Below are positions 1-5,673 of a DNA stretch of 7,670 bases, piece after piece. The position numbers were made by a program, and so were the translations under genes. The notes beneath the pieces are model-generated. The model saw only the letters and a list, made by a program, of their open reading frames with translations. It searched no databases and was not told the origin of the DNA. The first letter of the stretch is position 1. Every line of letters starts with the position of its first letter. The stretch is taken from contig JAPLLL010000092.1 of assembly GCA_026387595.1 (NCBI GenBank), positions 1-7,670 on the forward strand, given 5' to 3'. The DNA comes from Candidatus Omnitrophota bacterium (GTDB lineage Bacteria > Omnitrophota > Gorgyraeia > JABMQH01).

Positions 1-108
1 ACCCTTGATAATATTTCTAACCGCGAATTTTTGGATATTGCGCACCATGCGGGTTTTGAAATATCCAGGAATATAAAAGCTAAAAACAATAAAACCAAGC
101 GGCAATAA
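1..108 (+). CDS. C-terminal tail of an unidentified protein (5' truncated by window edge)
   Basis: Reading from base 1, the frame stays open for 35 codons and stops at the TAA at 106-108. The visible residues contain NREFLDIAHHAGFEI followed by a lysine- and asparagine-rich tail. A pattern of the type 'EF..IA..AGFEI' near a C-terminus is common in class I SAM-dependent methyltransferases, but so little is visible that this is only a suggestion and I assign no function. The next gene begins 19 bases later behind a strong ribosome binding site, so the two could be co-transcribed. The lack of an internal stop is weak evidence over so short a stretch; the close, same-strand neighbour supports it. 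Confidence 0.5.
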   Translation, partial: TLDNISNREFLDIAHHAGFEISRNIKAKNNKTKRQ

Positions 109-126
109 GAAGGGGAGGGGAGGAAC

Positions 127-357
127 ATGGCTGTAAAAGCATATATTTTAATGAACCTTGTCTCCGCAAGCGTTCCCGAAACGCTAAAAGAGCTAAGGGC
201 TACAAAAGGCATAAAATTTGCAGACGCTGTTACCGGCCCTTACGACGCTATTGTTCAGGTGGAGGCCCAGGATATGGATGACCTGGGAGCGGTAGTTACA
301 ACAAAGATCCTGAAAGTAAAAGGCGTTGTAAAGACCCTGACCTGCGTTGCGGTCTAA
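127..357 (+). CDS. Stand-alone Lrp/AsnC-type ligand-binding (RAM) domain protein
   Basis: This 76-residue protein consists of just the alpha/beta RAM domain that forms the C-terminal half of Lrp/AsnC regulators; there is no DNA-binding HTH. It shows the typical order: an N-terminal strand (AYILMNL), a helix (VPETLKEL), the glycine turn and strand ending in GPYD (residues 37-40, the family's G-x-Y-D signature), a second strand (IVQVEA), a helix, and a final V-V-K-T-L-T strand. Stand-alone RAM proteins are known in bacteria and archaea, where they oligomerise and may bind amino acids or other small effectors; the ligand here cannot be told. The start is well supported by a GGGAGGA-type Shine-Dalgarno just upstream (about 116-124). 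A GC hairpin at 387-405 probably ends the transcript. Confidence 0.9.
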   Translation: MAVKAYILMNLVSASVPETLKELRATKGIKFADAVTGPYDAIVQVEAQDMDDLGAVVTTKILKVKGVVKTLTCVAV

Positions 358-386
358 CAAAAAAACAGACTATTTAACTTTTGATG

Positions 387-408
387 GGGCGGCCATGAGC
401 CGCCCTTT
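387..408 (+). terminator. GC-rich hairpin, probable terminator of the RAM-domain gene
   Basis: A perfect seven-pair stem, GGGCGGC (387-393) with GCCGCCC (399-405), encloses a five-base loop and is followed by only three T residues. It lies 30 bases after the stop codon of the RAM-domain gene. The strong stem fits intrinsic termination, but the short T tract makes it a weak or factor-assisted example. Confidence 0.5.
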
Positions 409-506
409 GCGTCAGAATTGCGCCTGTCCCTCGTCCCGAAAGTGCAGAGTTTTTAATAAATATGCATTGAGGGACTCGGGATGCGGCGTCTCAGGTGAAA
501 AATTCT

Positions 507-578
507 GCGCCTGTGGCCTAATGGATAAGGCACTGGCCTCCGGAGCCAGTCATACCCGTTCAACTCGGGTCAGGCGCG
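507..578 (+). tRNA. tRNA-Arg (anticodon CCG)
   Basis: The cloverleaf is complete. The acceptor GCGCCTG (507-513) pairs perfectly with CAGGCGC (571-577). The D stem is GCCT/AGGC at 516-519 and 528-531. The anticodon stem CTGGC (533-537) pairs with GCCAG (545-549) around the seven-base loop CTCCGGA, giving anticodon CCG at 540-542, which reads the arginine codon CGG. The variable loop is four bases, and the T stem ACCCG/CGGGT encloses the loop TTCAACT (559-565). The discriminator base is G578. The 3' CCA is not encoded (TGA follows), so it must be added after transcription. An AT-rich 14-bp inverted repeat starts at the next base. Confidence 0.97.
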
Positions 579-615
579 TGATTTTTTGATTTTGCTTTGC
601 TAAATCAAAAAATCA
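579..615. repeat. Perfect 14-bp AT-rich inverted repeat directly after the tRNA
   Basis: TGATTTTTTGATTT (579-592) is exactly complementary to AAATCAAAAAATCA (602-615) around a nine-base loop. It starts one base after the tRNA discriminator. The stem is almost all A-T, and no separate T run follows, so it is not a textbook terminator. It may help stop the tRNA transcript or mark the boundary for 3' processing. It is nested inside the larger inverted repeat at 426-656. Confidence 0.8.
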
Positions 616-664
616 TCCCGAGGACATATTATTTTGCACATTATGGGACGAGGGACGTTTTTGT

Positions 665-1270
665 ATGAAATACGACCTGATAATCTTCGACCTCGGGAAC
701 GTTATCTTACGGTTTGACCACAATATCTCCGCAGCCAAAATAACCAGGCGATTCGGCCTGAAACAAAAGGTTGTTTATGACCTGTTCTTTGAATCAGAGG
801 CTACCCTGCTTCACGATGAGGGTAAGATTTCCTCCCGGGAATTTTTCACTCGCATAACAAAGCAGCTGGGGATAAAAATAAGTTTCGGTGAATTTAAAAA
901 TTACTGGTGCAATATCTTTTCACCGAACAAAGGCATGATCCCGCTTGTGAAGCGCCTCAGGAAAAAATACAAGGTATACCTCATGTCAAATATCAACAGG
1001 CTTCATTTTGATTTTATAAAAAAGAACTTCAGCGTCATAAAAAATTTTGATGGGGTGATACTCTCGTACAAGGTCCATGCCCTGAAACCGGATCCAAGGA
1101 TATACAAGGAGGCGTTCAGGCGCGCCAAGACCAAACCCGCCAGGACAGTATATATCGACGACAGGAGAGACCTCATAGAGCTTTCACGACCCCTGGGCAT
1201 GAACAATATATTATTCATAAACCCTGGTCAGCTGAAGAGAGATTTGAAAAAATTATCGGTTGACACCTGA
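665..1270 (+). CDS. HAD-superfamily hydrolase (subfamily IA, YihX-like phosphatase)
   Basis: This 201-residue protein has all four HAD motifs. Motif I is FDLGNVI with nucleophile D9, where the usual second aspartate is replaced by glycine as in the E. coli YihX group. Motif II is MSNINRLH (S108), motif III is KPDPRIY (K141), and motif IV is YIDDRRD (D165, D166). An alpha-helical cap lies between motifs I and II, roughly residues 20-90. Family members are cytoplasmic Mg2+-dependent phosphatases; YihX acts on alpha-glucose 1-phosphate, but the substrate here cannot be inferred. The length matches YihX. The only Shine-Dalgarno-like sequence (AGGGA, 651-655) lies in the right arm of the repeat around the tRNA, nine bases before the ATG. 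The gene appears to stand alone, with a promoter-bearing gap after it. Confidence 0.93.
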   Translation: MKYDLIIFDLGNVILRFDHNISAAKITRRFGLKQKVVYDLFFESEATLLHDEGKISSREFFTRITKQLGIKISFGEFKNYWCNIFSPNKGMIPLVKRLRKKYKVYLMSNINRLHFDFIKKNFSVIKNFDGVILSYKVHALKPDPRIYKEAFRRAKTKPARTVYIDDRRDLIELSRPLGMNNILFINPGQLKRDLKKLSVDT

Positions 1271-1347
1271 CACACGGTGTGGTATAAATTGTATTCGTAG
1301 CAAGACAAATAGCTTGAAGTTGAAAAATAAAAAGTTAGTTTTTAACC

Positions 1348-1376
1348 TTGACAGTAAGTTATTTTTATTGTATACT
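1348..1376 (+). promoter_or_regulatory. Strong sigma-70-type promoter for the downstream membrane-anchored protein gene
   Basis: A perfect -35 hexamer TTGACA (1348-1353) is followed after exactly 17 bases by the -10 hexamer TATACT (1371-1376, five of six consensus positions). Transcription would start near 1383, giving a leader of about 60 bases before the ATG at 1446. It is the best housekeeping-type promoter in the window. Confidence 0.85.
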
Positions 1377-1445
1377 TGTTTGCGGGATTAAAAATGGTTA
1401 AGAAAAATTTTCGAAATGGTTCATTGAAAGGAGGTAGAAACCACG

Positions 1446-1814
1446 ATGCACTATAAGACAACCATTGAAGTCGTTACGGATGCGGATAATGCTCATGATG
1501 CGACAGATATCGCAGGCGAATTCCTGAGAGGCGACATGAATGCCGGGGCCGATTTGAGGGTAAAAACGGTTTCGGTTGCAAAAAGCCGTGTTGTAAAAGC
1601 TGTTTTGGTGACAGGTGCCGCAGCTGCTGTTTTAGGAACGGCGCTGATAGGTGGTAAGGCCTATATTACCGTTGCCAAAGCGCAAAAAACACCGGTTACA
1701 GCATATGCGATCCAGCCGCCGCTAAGAACGAATCAGGCCGATCTGCAAAGCGAAGAGTTCAAGCAGCTTTGGGATAAGGAACAAAAAAGCCGCGTTGATT
1801 CGCAAGTCCGCTAG
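1446..1814 (+). CDS. Unrecognised small membrane-anchored protein
   Basis: I do not recognise this 122-residue protein. Residues 1-46 look like a small beta-alpha-beta domain: a strand KTTIEVVTD, a helix NAHDATDIAGEFL, and a strand DLRVKTVSV. A single hydrophobic alanine-, glycine- and valine-rich segment at about 49-70 is flanked on its N side by K47-R48, which predicts the N-terminus in the cytoplasm and the tail outside. The C-terminal 40 residues are polar and charged, with many Q, E and K. There is no signal peptide or lipobox. A full AAAGGAGGT Shine-Dalgarno (1427-1435), ten bases before the ATG, and a near-consensus promoter indicate high expression, so the protein is probably abundant. 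It has no co-directional partner close by and appears monocistronic. Confidence 0.78.
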   Translation: MHYKTTIEVVTDADNAHDATDIAGEFLRGDMNAGADLRVKTVSVAKSRVVKAVLVTGAAAAVLGTALIGGKAYITVAKAQKTPVTAYAIQPPLRTNQADLQSEEFKQLWDKEQKSRVDSQVR

Positions 1815-1869
1815 AAATTAATCGTATTATAAACAGACCTGCCAAAATAAAATCGTCTAAGAACCACCT

Positions 1870-1911
1870 TCTAACTTAATCAATTTTTTAATTAATTTAA
1901 AAGTATTTTTT
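1870..1911 (+). terminator. Possible weak AT-rich terminator after the membrane-anchored protein gene
   Basis: An imperfect A-T hairpin (TTAATCAATT pairing with AATTAATTTAA) is followed by the run ATTTTTTC at 1904-1911. The stem lacks GC pairs, so it would be unstable; the T run is the main support. Confidence 0.25.
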
Positions 1912-1912
1912 C

Positions 1913-1942
1913 TTGGACTTCTCTATAGCGCCATAGTAGAAT
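1913..1942 (+). promoter_or_regulatory. Candidate promoter for the metallopeptidase-Nudix-radical SAM-prepilin run
   Basis: TTGGAC (1913-1918) and TAGAAT (1937-1942) are separated by 18 bases. The predicted start site, near 1949, would leave an almost leaderless message, since the ATG is at 1953 and no Shine-Dalgarno precedes it. The match is moderate. Confidence 0.4.
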
Positions 1943-1952
1943 ATGATGTGCT

Positions 1953-2765
1953 ATGAAAATATTCATTTTCTTCGTCATATGCAGTTTTTTATGGATAATC
2001 CCGCTGGCCGCAGTTGAGTTTGATACCTCAACCGGCGAAGAAGATATTGTATTCATGTCAACTGACGGCGAAGTTAATTTAGGCGACTCGCTCGCCAAAT
2101 CCGTAGCGAGGCAGTTTTACATCGTCAAGGATGCGGACATGCAGGAGAAGGTAGAGAAGATAGGCCAGCGCATTGCCGCTGTATGCGACAGGAAAGATAT
2201 AATATACCATTTTGCAGTTATAGACCTTAAAGGTGCGGACAGGCAGGATGATAAACCTATAATTAACGCGTTTTCTATCCCCGGTGGGTATGTATACGTT
2301 TTTAAGGATCTTTACAATAAGGCCGCTAATGACGATGAACTGGCCGGTGTGATTGCCCACGAAGTCGGGCATATTGTTGGCAGGCACGGCGTAAAACGTA
2401 TGCAGATGGCATTCGGCGCCAATCTATTGATGATACTAGGGAGCCAGGCTCAGACAGACGGACACGCGGGAAGGGCTTTTGAAGCAATAAATACTCTTAT
2501 GATGTCTTATGGCCGGGACGATGAGCTTTTTGCGGATAAGATGGCCGTGAAATATACCAAAAAAGCGGAATATAACCCCGAAGCGGTTCCGGATTTTCTT
2601 GAAAAGCTTTGGGAGGTTGAGAAGGATGAGCCGCTGCGGCCGTATATAAGTCAAAGGAGCCACCCTTACCTGGCAGTCAGGATCGCAAAAGCCAAAGAAG
2701 AAGTTTTAGGCAAGATGGATTTTAACTCCTACATAAATCTTCCTACCGACCAACAGCGGAATTGA
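1953..2765 (+). CDS. Exported M48-family zinc metallopeptidase
   Basis: The 270-residue protein begins with a signal peptide (residues 1 to about 20, ending LAA), so it probably acts in the periplasm, with no further membrane segment obvious. The gluzincin motif HEVGH is at 136-140 (zinc ligands H136 and H140, catalytic E137). The third ligand is E191 in ELFAD, the family's ExxAD motif. Other M48 landmarks are NAFSIPGGYVYV (about 105-116) and SHP at 236-238. These features match BepA/YfgC- and LoiP-like peptidases, which degrade or help assemble envelope proteins, but it lacks the C-terminal TPR repeats of BepA. The start is supported by the signal peptide although no Shine-Dalgarno is visible; initiation may be nearly leaderless. 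The Nudix gene starts immediately after it. Confidence 0.94.
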   Translation: MKIFIFFVICSFLWIIPLAAVEFDTSTGEEDIVFMSTDGEVNLGDSLAKSVARQFYIVKDADMQEKVEKIGQRIAAVCDRKDIIYHFAVIDLKGADRQDDKPIINAFSIPGGYVYVFKDLYNKAANDDELAGVIAHEVGHIVGRHGVKRMQMAFGANLLMILGSQAQTDGHAGRAFEAINTLMMSYGRDDELFADKMAVKYTKKAEYNPEAVPDFLEKLWEVEKDEPLRPYISQRSHPYLAVRIAKAKEEVLGKMDFNSYINLPTDQQRN

Positions 2766-2767
2766 TC

Positions 2768-3199
2768 ATGGCTGAACAGGAATTTTCAAGCGGCGGGGTT
2801 GTAGCAAAAAAAATACCTTCCGGGTTTGTCATACTGCTGATAAAGGATAGCTATGGCCGATGGACATGGCCAAAAGGCCATATAGAGAATGGGGAGACTC
2901 CCCCGCAGGCCGCTGAAAGGGAGATAGGGGAGGAGACAGGGCTTAAAGATATTAAATTGGTTGAAGGGCTGGACAAAATCCAGTATTCTTTCGGCAGGGG
3001 CAGGGGCCGGATATCCAAAACGGTATATTTATATCTTTTTGAGGCAACAGGTATAGAAAACCTAAAAGCGCTCAAAGGTGAAATCGAAAGCGCGGAATGG
3101 TTTTCTCCCGAAGAGGCGCTTGAAAGAATAGAATATAAAGGCGCAAAAGAAGTATTAAAAAGGGCCGTTGACCGCTTTAGAGAAATTTGTAACAAATAG
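2768..3199 (+). CDS. Nudix hydrolase (Ap4A hydrolase-like)
   Basis: The 143-residue protein carries a complete Nudix box, G-x5-E-x7-RE-U-x-EE-x-G-U: G37, E43, R51-E52, E55-E56, G58 and L59 (ATG at 2768 = residue 1). The flanking WTWPKGH is typical of bacterial and animal-type diadenosine tetraphosphate hydrolases and related (di)nucleoside polyphosphate pyrophosphatases. It would be a cytoplasmic Mg2+-dependent enzyme that removes nucleotide by-products; the exact substrate is inferred only at subfamily level. I chose the ATG two bases after the metallopeptidase stop. A TTG at 2762 is in frame but adds only two residues. No strong Shine-Dalgarno is present, so translation is probably coupled to the gene before. 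The radical SAM frame begins inside its 3' end. Confidence 0.94.
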   Translation: MAEQEFSSGGVVAKKIPSGFVILLIKDSYGRWTWPKGHIENGETPPQAAEREIGEETGLKDIKLVEGLDKIQYSFGRGRGRISKTVYLYLFEATGIENLKALKGEIESAEWFSPEEALERIEYKGAKEVLKRAVDRFREICNK

Positions 3200-4402
3200 G
3201 TTCCGCAATTTTGGCGTAAATAAGACCCAGGAAATCACCCGCCTTGTATATGAAATTGCAAAAAAAGACCGCACGCCGTACCGGCAAGTCCTAAGAAGCC
3301 TTCCAAGCAAAAACAGCAACTATAACCGCATTAAAACAAGCCTTTTAAATAAGCGCTTCCCGGATTCAATAAGGCTCAATGAGCCGCTGCGACCATATCT
3401 GCCGAAGTTGAATATCGACCTAAAAAACTTGCAAGGAAGCTTAAAAGCCTTTTCCCTAAGTCAAAAACAATAGAAATATCTTCGCTCAAGACTTTTATCA
3501 GGGACAGGGCTGCCTTTACGGTTGCGGATTATAACGATCGGCGAAATAATTTTTTTGTGATAGAGGAAAAGTATGATTTTTTTAAAGGCTGTCCGTGCAC
3601 AAAGGGCGCCCCAGGCTGCGGGTATCATATTTTTAACCTTGGATTCGGCTGTATTTATGAGTGCACGTATTGTTATTTGCAGGAGTATACTAATTGTCCG
3701 GGGATCGTACTACCGGTCAACCTGGATAGCTATTTTGCAGTTTTTGCAAAATATAAAAGGCCGGGCATGCGCATAGGAACAGGCGAATTTACGGATTCCT
3801 TGGCGCTTGATCATATAACGCAGTATTCGCTACCATTGGTAGAGTTATTTAGCCGGCACCTTGATACAACCTTTGAATTCAAGACAAAAAGTGCAAACAT
3901 AGCTAATCTGCTTGGCCAAAAACACCATGGGAATATAGTGGTTTCCTGGTCATTAAACCCGCAAGCCGTTGTCGAAAAAAATGAGTTTTATACGGCTTCG
4001 CTGAATCAGAGGTTAAAAGCGGCCCTTGAATGCGTTCGGGCCGGATACAGGGTCGGTTTTCATTTTGACCCGATGATTTATCATAAGGAATGGGGGAAGG
4101 GCTACCAGGGGTTGGTTAACAAACTTTTTGACGTGATCCCGGCTAAAAAGATAGCCTGGATCAGCCTTGGAACCCTGAGATTTAACCCCGCCTTAAAACC
4201 TGTAATAGAAGACCGTTTTCCGGTCAATAAAATACTGAATGAAGAGCTTTTGATGGGGTTTGATAATAAACTGAGATATTCGCCTCATGTGCGCTTGTTT
4301 ATTTATGAAAATATGTTATACTGGATAAAGCGGAGGGCTAAAAACCTCTATACGTATTTGTGTATGGAGGATAATAATATTCGAAAGGCCTTAAAGAAAT
4401 GA
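3168..4402 (+). CDS. SPL-family radical SAM protein, split across two frames by a -1 shift
   Basis: One protein appears to be encoded in two frames. The first part (TTG at 3168) gives about 86 residues of a helical N-terminal region ending PYLPKLNIDLK. That frame ends at TAG 3471-3473 after a non-family tail. From 3422 the -1 frame continues with KKLARKLKSLFPKSKTIEI, as expected for spore photoproduct lyase-like proteins, and runs to TGA 4400-4402. Joined, it is about 411 residues. The cluster motif C-x3-C-x2-C (GCIYECTYCYLQ) falls at about C162, C166 and C169, preceded by a cysteine-rich segment (GCPCTKG..GCGYH). Such proteins bind 4Fe-4S and SAM; SPL repairs UV thymine dimers, but many homologues lack that proven role. 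Without a shift, only GTG 3557 could start the second part, losing about 45 matching residues. It overlaps the Nudix gene by 32 bases. Confidence 0.85.
3422..3428 (+). other. Slippery heptamer A_AAA_AAC at the frame switch
   Basis: In the first frame the codons are CTA AAA AAC, so the heptamer is positioned X_XXY_YYZ exactly as in known -1 frameshift sites. Slipping back one base gives AAA AAA CTT and enters the radical SAM frame. Downstream, a weak hairpin could form at about 3433-3451 (AAG and GCT pairing with AGC and CTT, with a bulge). I see no Shine-Dalgarno-like stimulator upstream. A one-base deletion in the A-run explains the data equally well. Confidence 0.6.
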
Positions 4403-4929
4403 AAAGATCCTTTACCTTAATCGAACTTCTAATAGTCATAGTCATTATCGGTATCCTGGCGTCTTTGGCAATACCGCAGTATACAAAATTTACAGATCAG
4501 GCGAAAGGGGCAGAGGCGGTAGCCAATCTGGGGGCTCTCAGAAGAGCTGTTAATGTGTATTATGCCGAGGTTGGCGACTATCCCCGATTCCCGAATAATC
4601 CTAATAGTGAAGCTGCTACTACGCCGGGGTCGGCCGGAAGGCCGCTGCTAAGCACTGTGGGATTAGGCATAAATTTCATAGAAGCCCACCTTAAATGGGA
4701 TTATGCGATCGCCGCTAGTCCGCCTTGTGATCATGTGGATGCGGGGGGGACCACTGTAACAGATTATCAGGTTTATGCCTTGCCAAGTAATGTTTCCGAC
4801 ATCGATACCACCAACCCTGCGGAAATGGCAAAATTCTGGCACGGGCATATGTATAAGGGGCAACCCGTAGGCAAGATCATAAATAAGTATCCTTTGAGCA
4901 GCACACATTCCTGGGCTGATCACCAATAA
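4399..4929 (+). CDS. Type IV prepilin / pseudopilin (GspG-like), copy 1
   Basis: The 176-residue protein has a class III signal: a four-residue leader (MKRS), then the mature N-terminus FTLIELLIVIVIIGILASLAIPQY, with F5 as mature residue 1 and E9 as the conserved Glu5. The usual glycine before the cleavage site is serine (S4). The N-terminal helix (about 5-50) anchors the subunit in the inner membrane and later packs the fibre core. YYAEVGDYP (about 54-62) resembles the loop after the helix in major pseudopilins. The C-terminal half is a globular domain with a single cysteine (C110) and ends WADHQ. The ATG overlaps the radical SAM stop as ATGA, indicating translational coupling. No other secretion or pilus assembly gene is in the window, so pilus versus type II secretion cannot be decided. 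Confidence 0.94.
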   Translation: MKRSFTLIELLIVIVIIGILASLAIPQYTKFTDQAKGAEAVANLGALRRAVNVYYAEVGDYPRFPNNPNSEAATTPGSAGRPLLSTVGLGINFIEAHLKWDYAIAASPPCDHVDAGGTTVTDYQVYALPSNVSDIDTTNPAEMAKFWHGHMYKGQPVGKIINKYPLSSTHSWADHQ

Positions 4930-4941
4930 CACTTTAAAAAA

Positions 4942-5469
4942 ATGAATAGATCCTTTACCCTGATTGAGCTTTTAATAGTTATAGTTATCATCGGCATCCT
5001 TGCGTCTTTAGCAATACCGCAGTATACGAAATTCACGGACCAGGCGAAAGGGGCGGAGGCGGTAGCCAATCTGGGGGCTCTAAGAAGAGCCCTTAACGGG
5101 TATTATGTTGGAGCCGGTGATTATCCACGGCCCGAAATCCAAGCTAGCGAATTTTGCACCAGATCTGACGCAAGGAGGGTCCTGCCAAGCACTCTTGGAT
5201 TAATTATAAAACTTATGGAATCTCCCGAAGATCCCGGCAATAAGCGTAAATGGGATTATGGGGGTGCAGCCAGTCCGATTGACGATCATGCCGGAAGCAC
5301 CGATTATACCATTTACGCCTTTCCAAGCAGCAATTCCAGTATTGATACCCGTGACCCCGCAGAAATGGCAAAATGGTGGCACGGCCATATGTATAAGGGA
5401 CAACCCGTAGGCAGGATCATAAATAAGTACCCATGGAACACCACACATTCCTGGGCCGATCATCAATAA
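4942..5469 (+). CDS. Type IV prepilin / pseudopilin (GspG-like), copy 2
   Basis: This 175-residue paralogue starts 12 bases after copy 1. Residues 3-50 are identical in protein sequence to copy 1, including S4 at the cleavage site and Glu5 (E9). At the other end, the block WHGHMYKGQPVG and the final THSWADHQ are also kept. The middle (about 52-140) differs strongly and has an insertion-deletion pattern; its only cysteine is C72, at a different place from copy 1. It is probably a second subunit of the same fibre or a variant pilin. No Shine-Dalgarno is visible before the ATG (ACTTTAAAAAA), so it may depend on re-initiation by ribosomes leaving copy 1. It is the last gene of the run. Confidence 0.94.
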   Translation: MNRSFTLIELLIVIVIIGILASLAIPQYTKFTDQAKGAEAVANLGALRRALNGYYVGAGDYPRPEIQASEFCTRSDARRVLPSTLGLIIKLMESPEDPGNKRKWDYGGAASPIDDHAGSTDYTIYAFPSSNSSIDTRDPAEMAKWWHGHMYKGQPVGRIINKYPWNTTHSWADHQ

Positions 5470-5569
5470 ATAAGACCGTACCCGCCACATTAAACACAAT
5501 CTCAAAACCCTAAAAAAGCCCTATTTAGCCTAATATACAACGTCCTATAACAGAGAACCGCAGAAAAAC

Positions 5570-5598
5570 TTGATAAGTATAAACTTTTAATATATAAT
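5570..5598 (+). promoter_or_regulatory. Promoter of the DUF134-LAGLIDADG-HTH unit
   Basis: TTGATA (5570-5575) and a perfect TATAAT (5593-5598) are separated by 17 bases. The predicted start is near 5605, inside the palindrome at 5603-5618, and leaves a leader of about 70 bases. The rest of the 204-base gap (5470-5673) contains no gene that I can see. Confidence 0.75.
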
Positions 5599-5602
5599 AT
5601 TT

Positions 5603-5618
5603 ATGGGCATATGCTCAT
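5603..5618. promoter_or_regulatory. Candidate operator palindrome on the transcription start site
   Basis: ATGGGCATATGCTCAT is a 16-base near-palindrome with a perfect GCATATGC core; the only mismatched pair is G/T at its fourth position from each end. It begins five bases after the -10 hexamer and covers the predicted start, the usual place for a repressor to block its own promoter. The likely ligand is the DUF134 protein encoded next, by inference only. Confidence 0.55.
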
Positions 5619-5673
5619 AATAAATAGGGGGTTAGTTAATTTTAATCGATAGCTTTTTATAGACAGGCCACAA

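Larger units (their letters stand above)
426..656. repeat. Collinear imperfect inverted repeat surrounding the tRNA gene
   Basis: The left arm (426-483) and right arm (614-656) carry the same blocks in the same order when one is reverse-complemented. They are GTCCCTCGTCCC (426-437) against GGGACGAGGGAC (645-656), GTGCA (442-446) against TGCAC (635-639), AATAAATATG (455-464) against CATATTATT (625-633, one-base indel), and CTCGGGATG (475-483) against CATCCCGAG (614-622). The outer block contains a heptamer-like unit (GGGACGA) about 1.7 times. I see no target-site duplication and no transposase. It could be a small non-autonomous element or two copies of a dispersed intergenic repeat in opposite orientation. 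Confidence 0.75.

Noticed and set aside
347..589. 80-codon plus-strand open frame
   Set aside because: It runs through the terminator hairpin, the repeat arm and the tRNA gene; the translation has no domain-like pattern.
1262..1283. Hairpin ACACC/GGTGT after the HAD gene as a terminator
   Set aside because: The stem is short, overlaps the stop codon region, and no T tract follows.
2079..2663. Two minus-strand open frames of 102 and 75 codons
   Set aside because: They lie opposite the M48 catalytic region and show no motifs or start signals.
2762..2767. TTG start for the Nudix gene
   Set aside because: It adds only two residues, has no better Shine-Dalgarno, and an ATG lies two codons later; ATG 2768 preferred.
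3573..3776. 67-codon plus-strand frame inside the radical SAM gene
   Set aside because: It is a shadow of the radical SAM coding frame, which carries the cluster motif.
3557..4402. GTG-initiated 281-residue radical SAM protein as the complete gene
   Set aside because: About 45 codons before the GTG in the same frame, plus the frame upstream, continue the family-like sequence, and no ribosome binding site precedes the GTG.
4399..5469. Very recent exact duplication of the prepilin gene
   Set aside because: Many synonymous differences in the conserved N-terminal region and a divergent middle show the copies are old.
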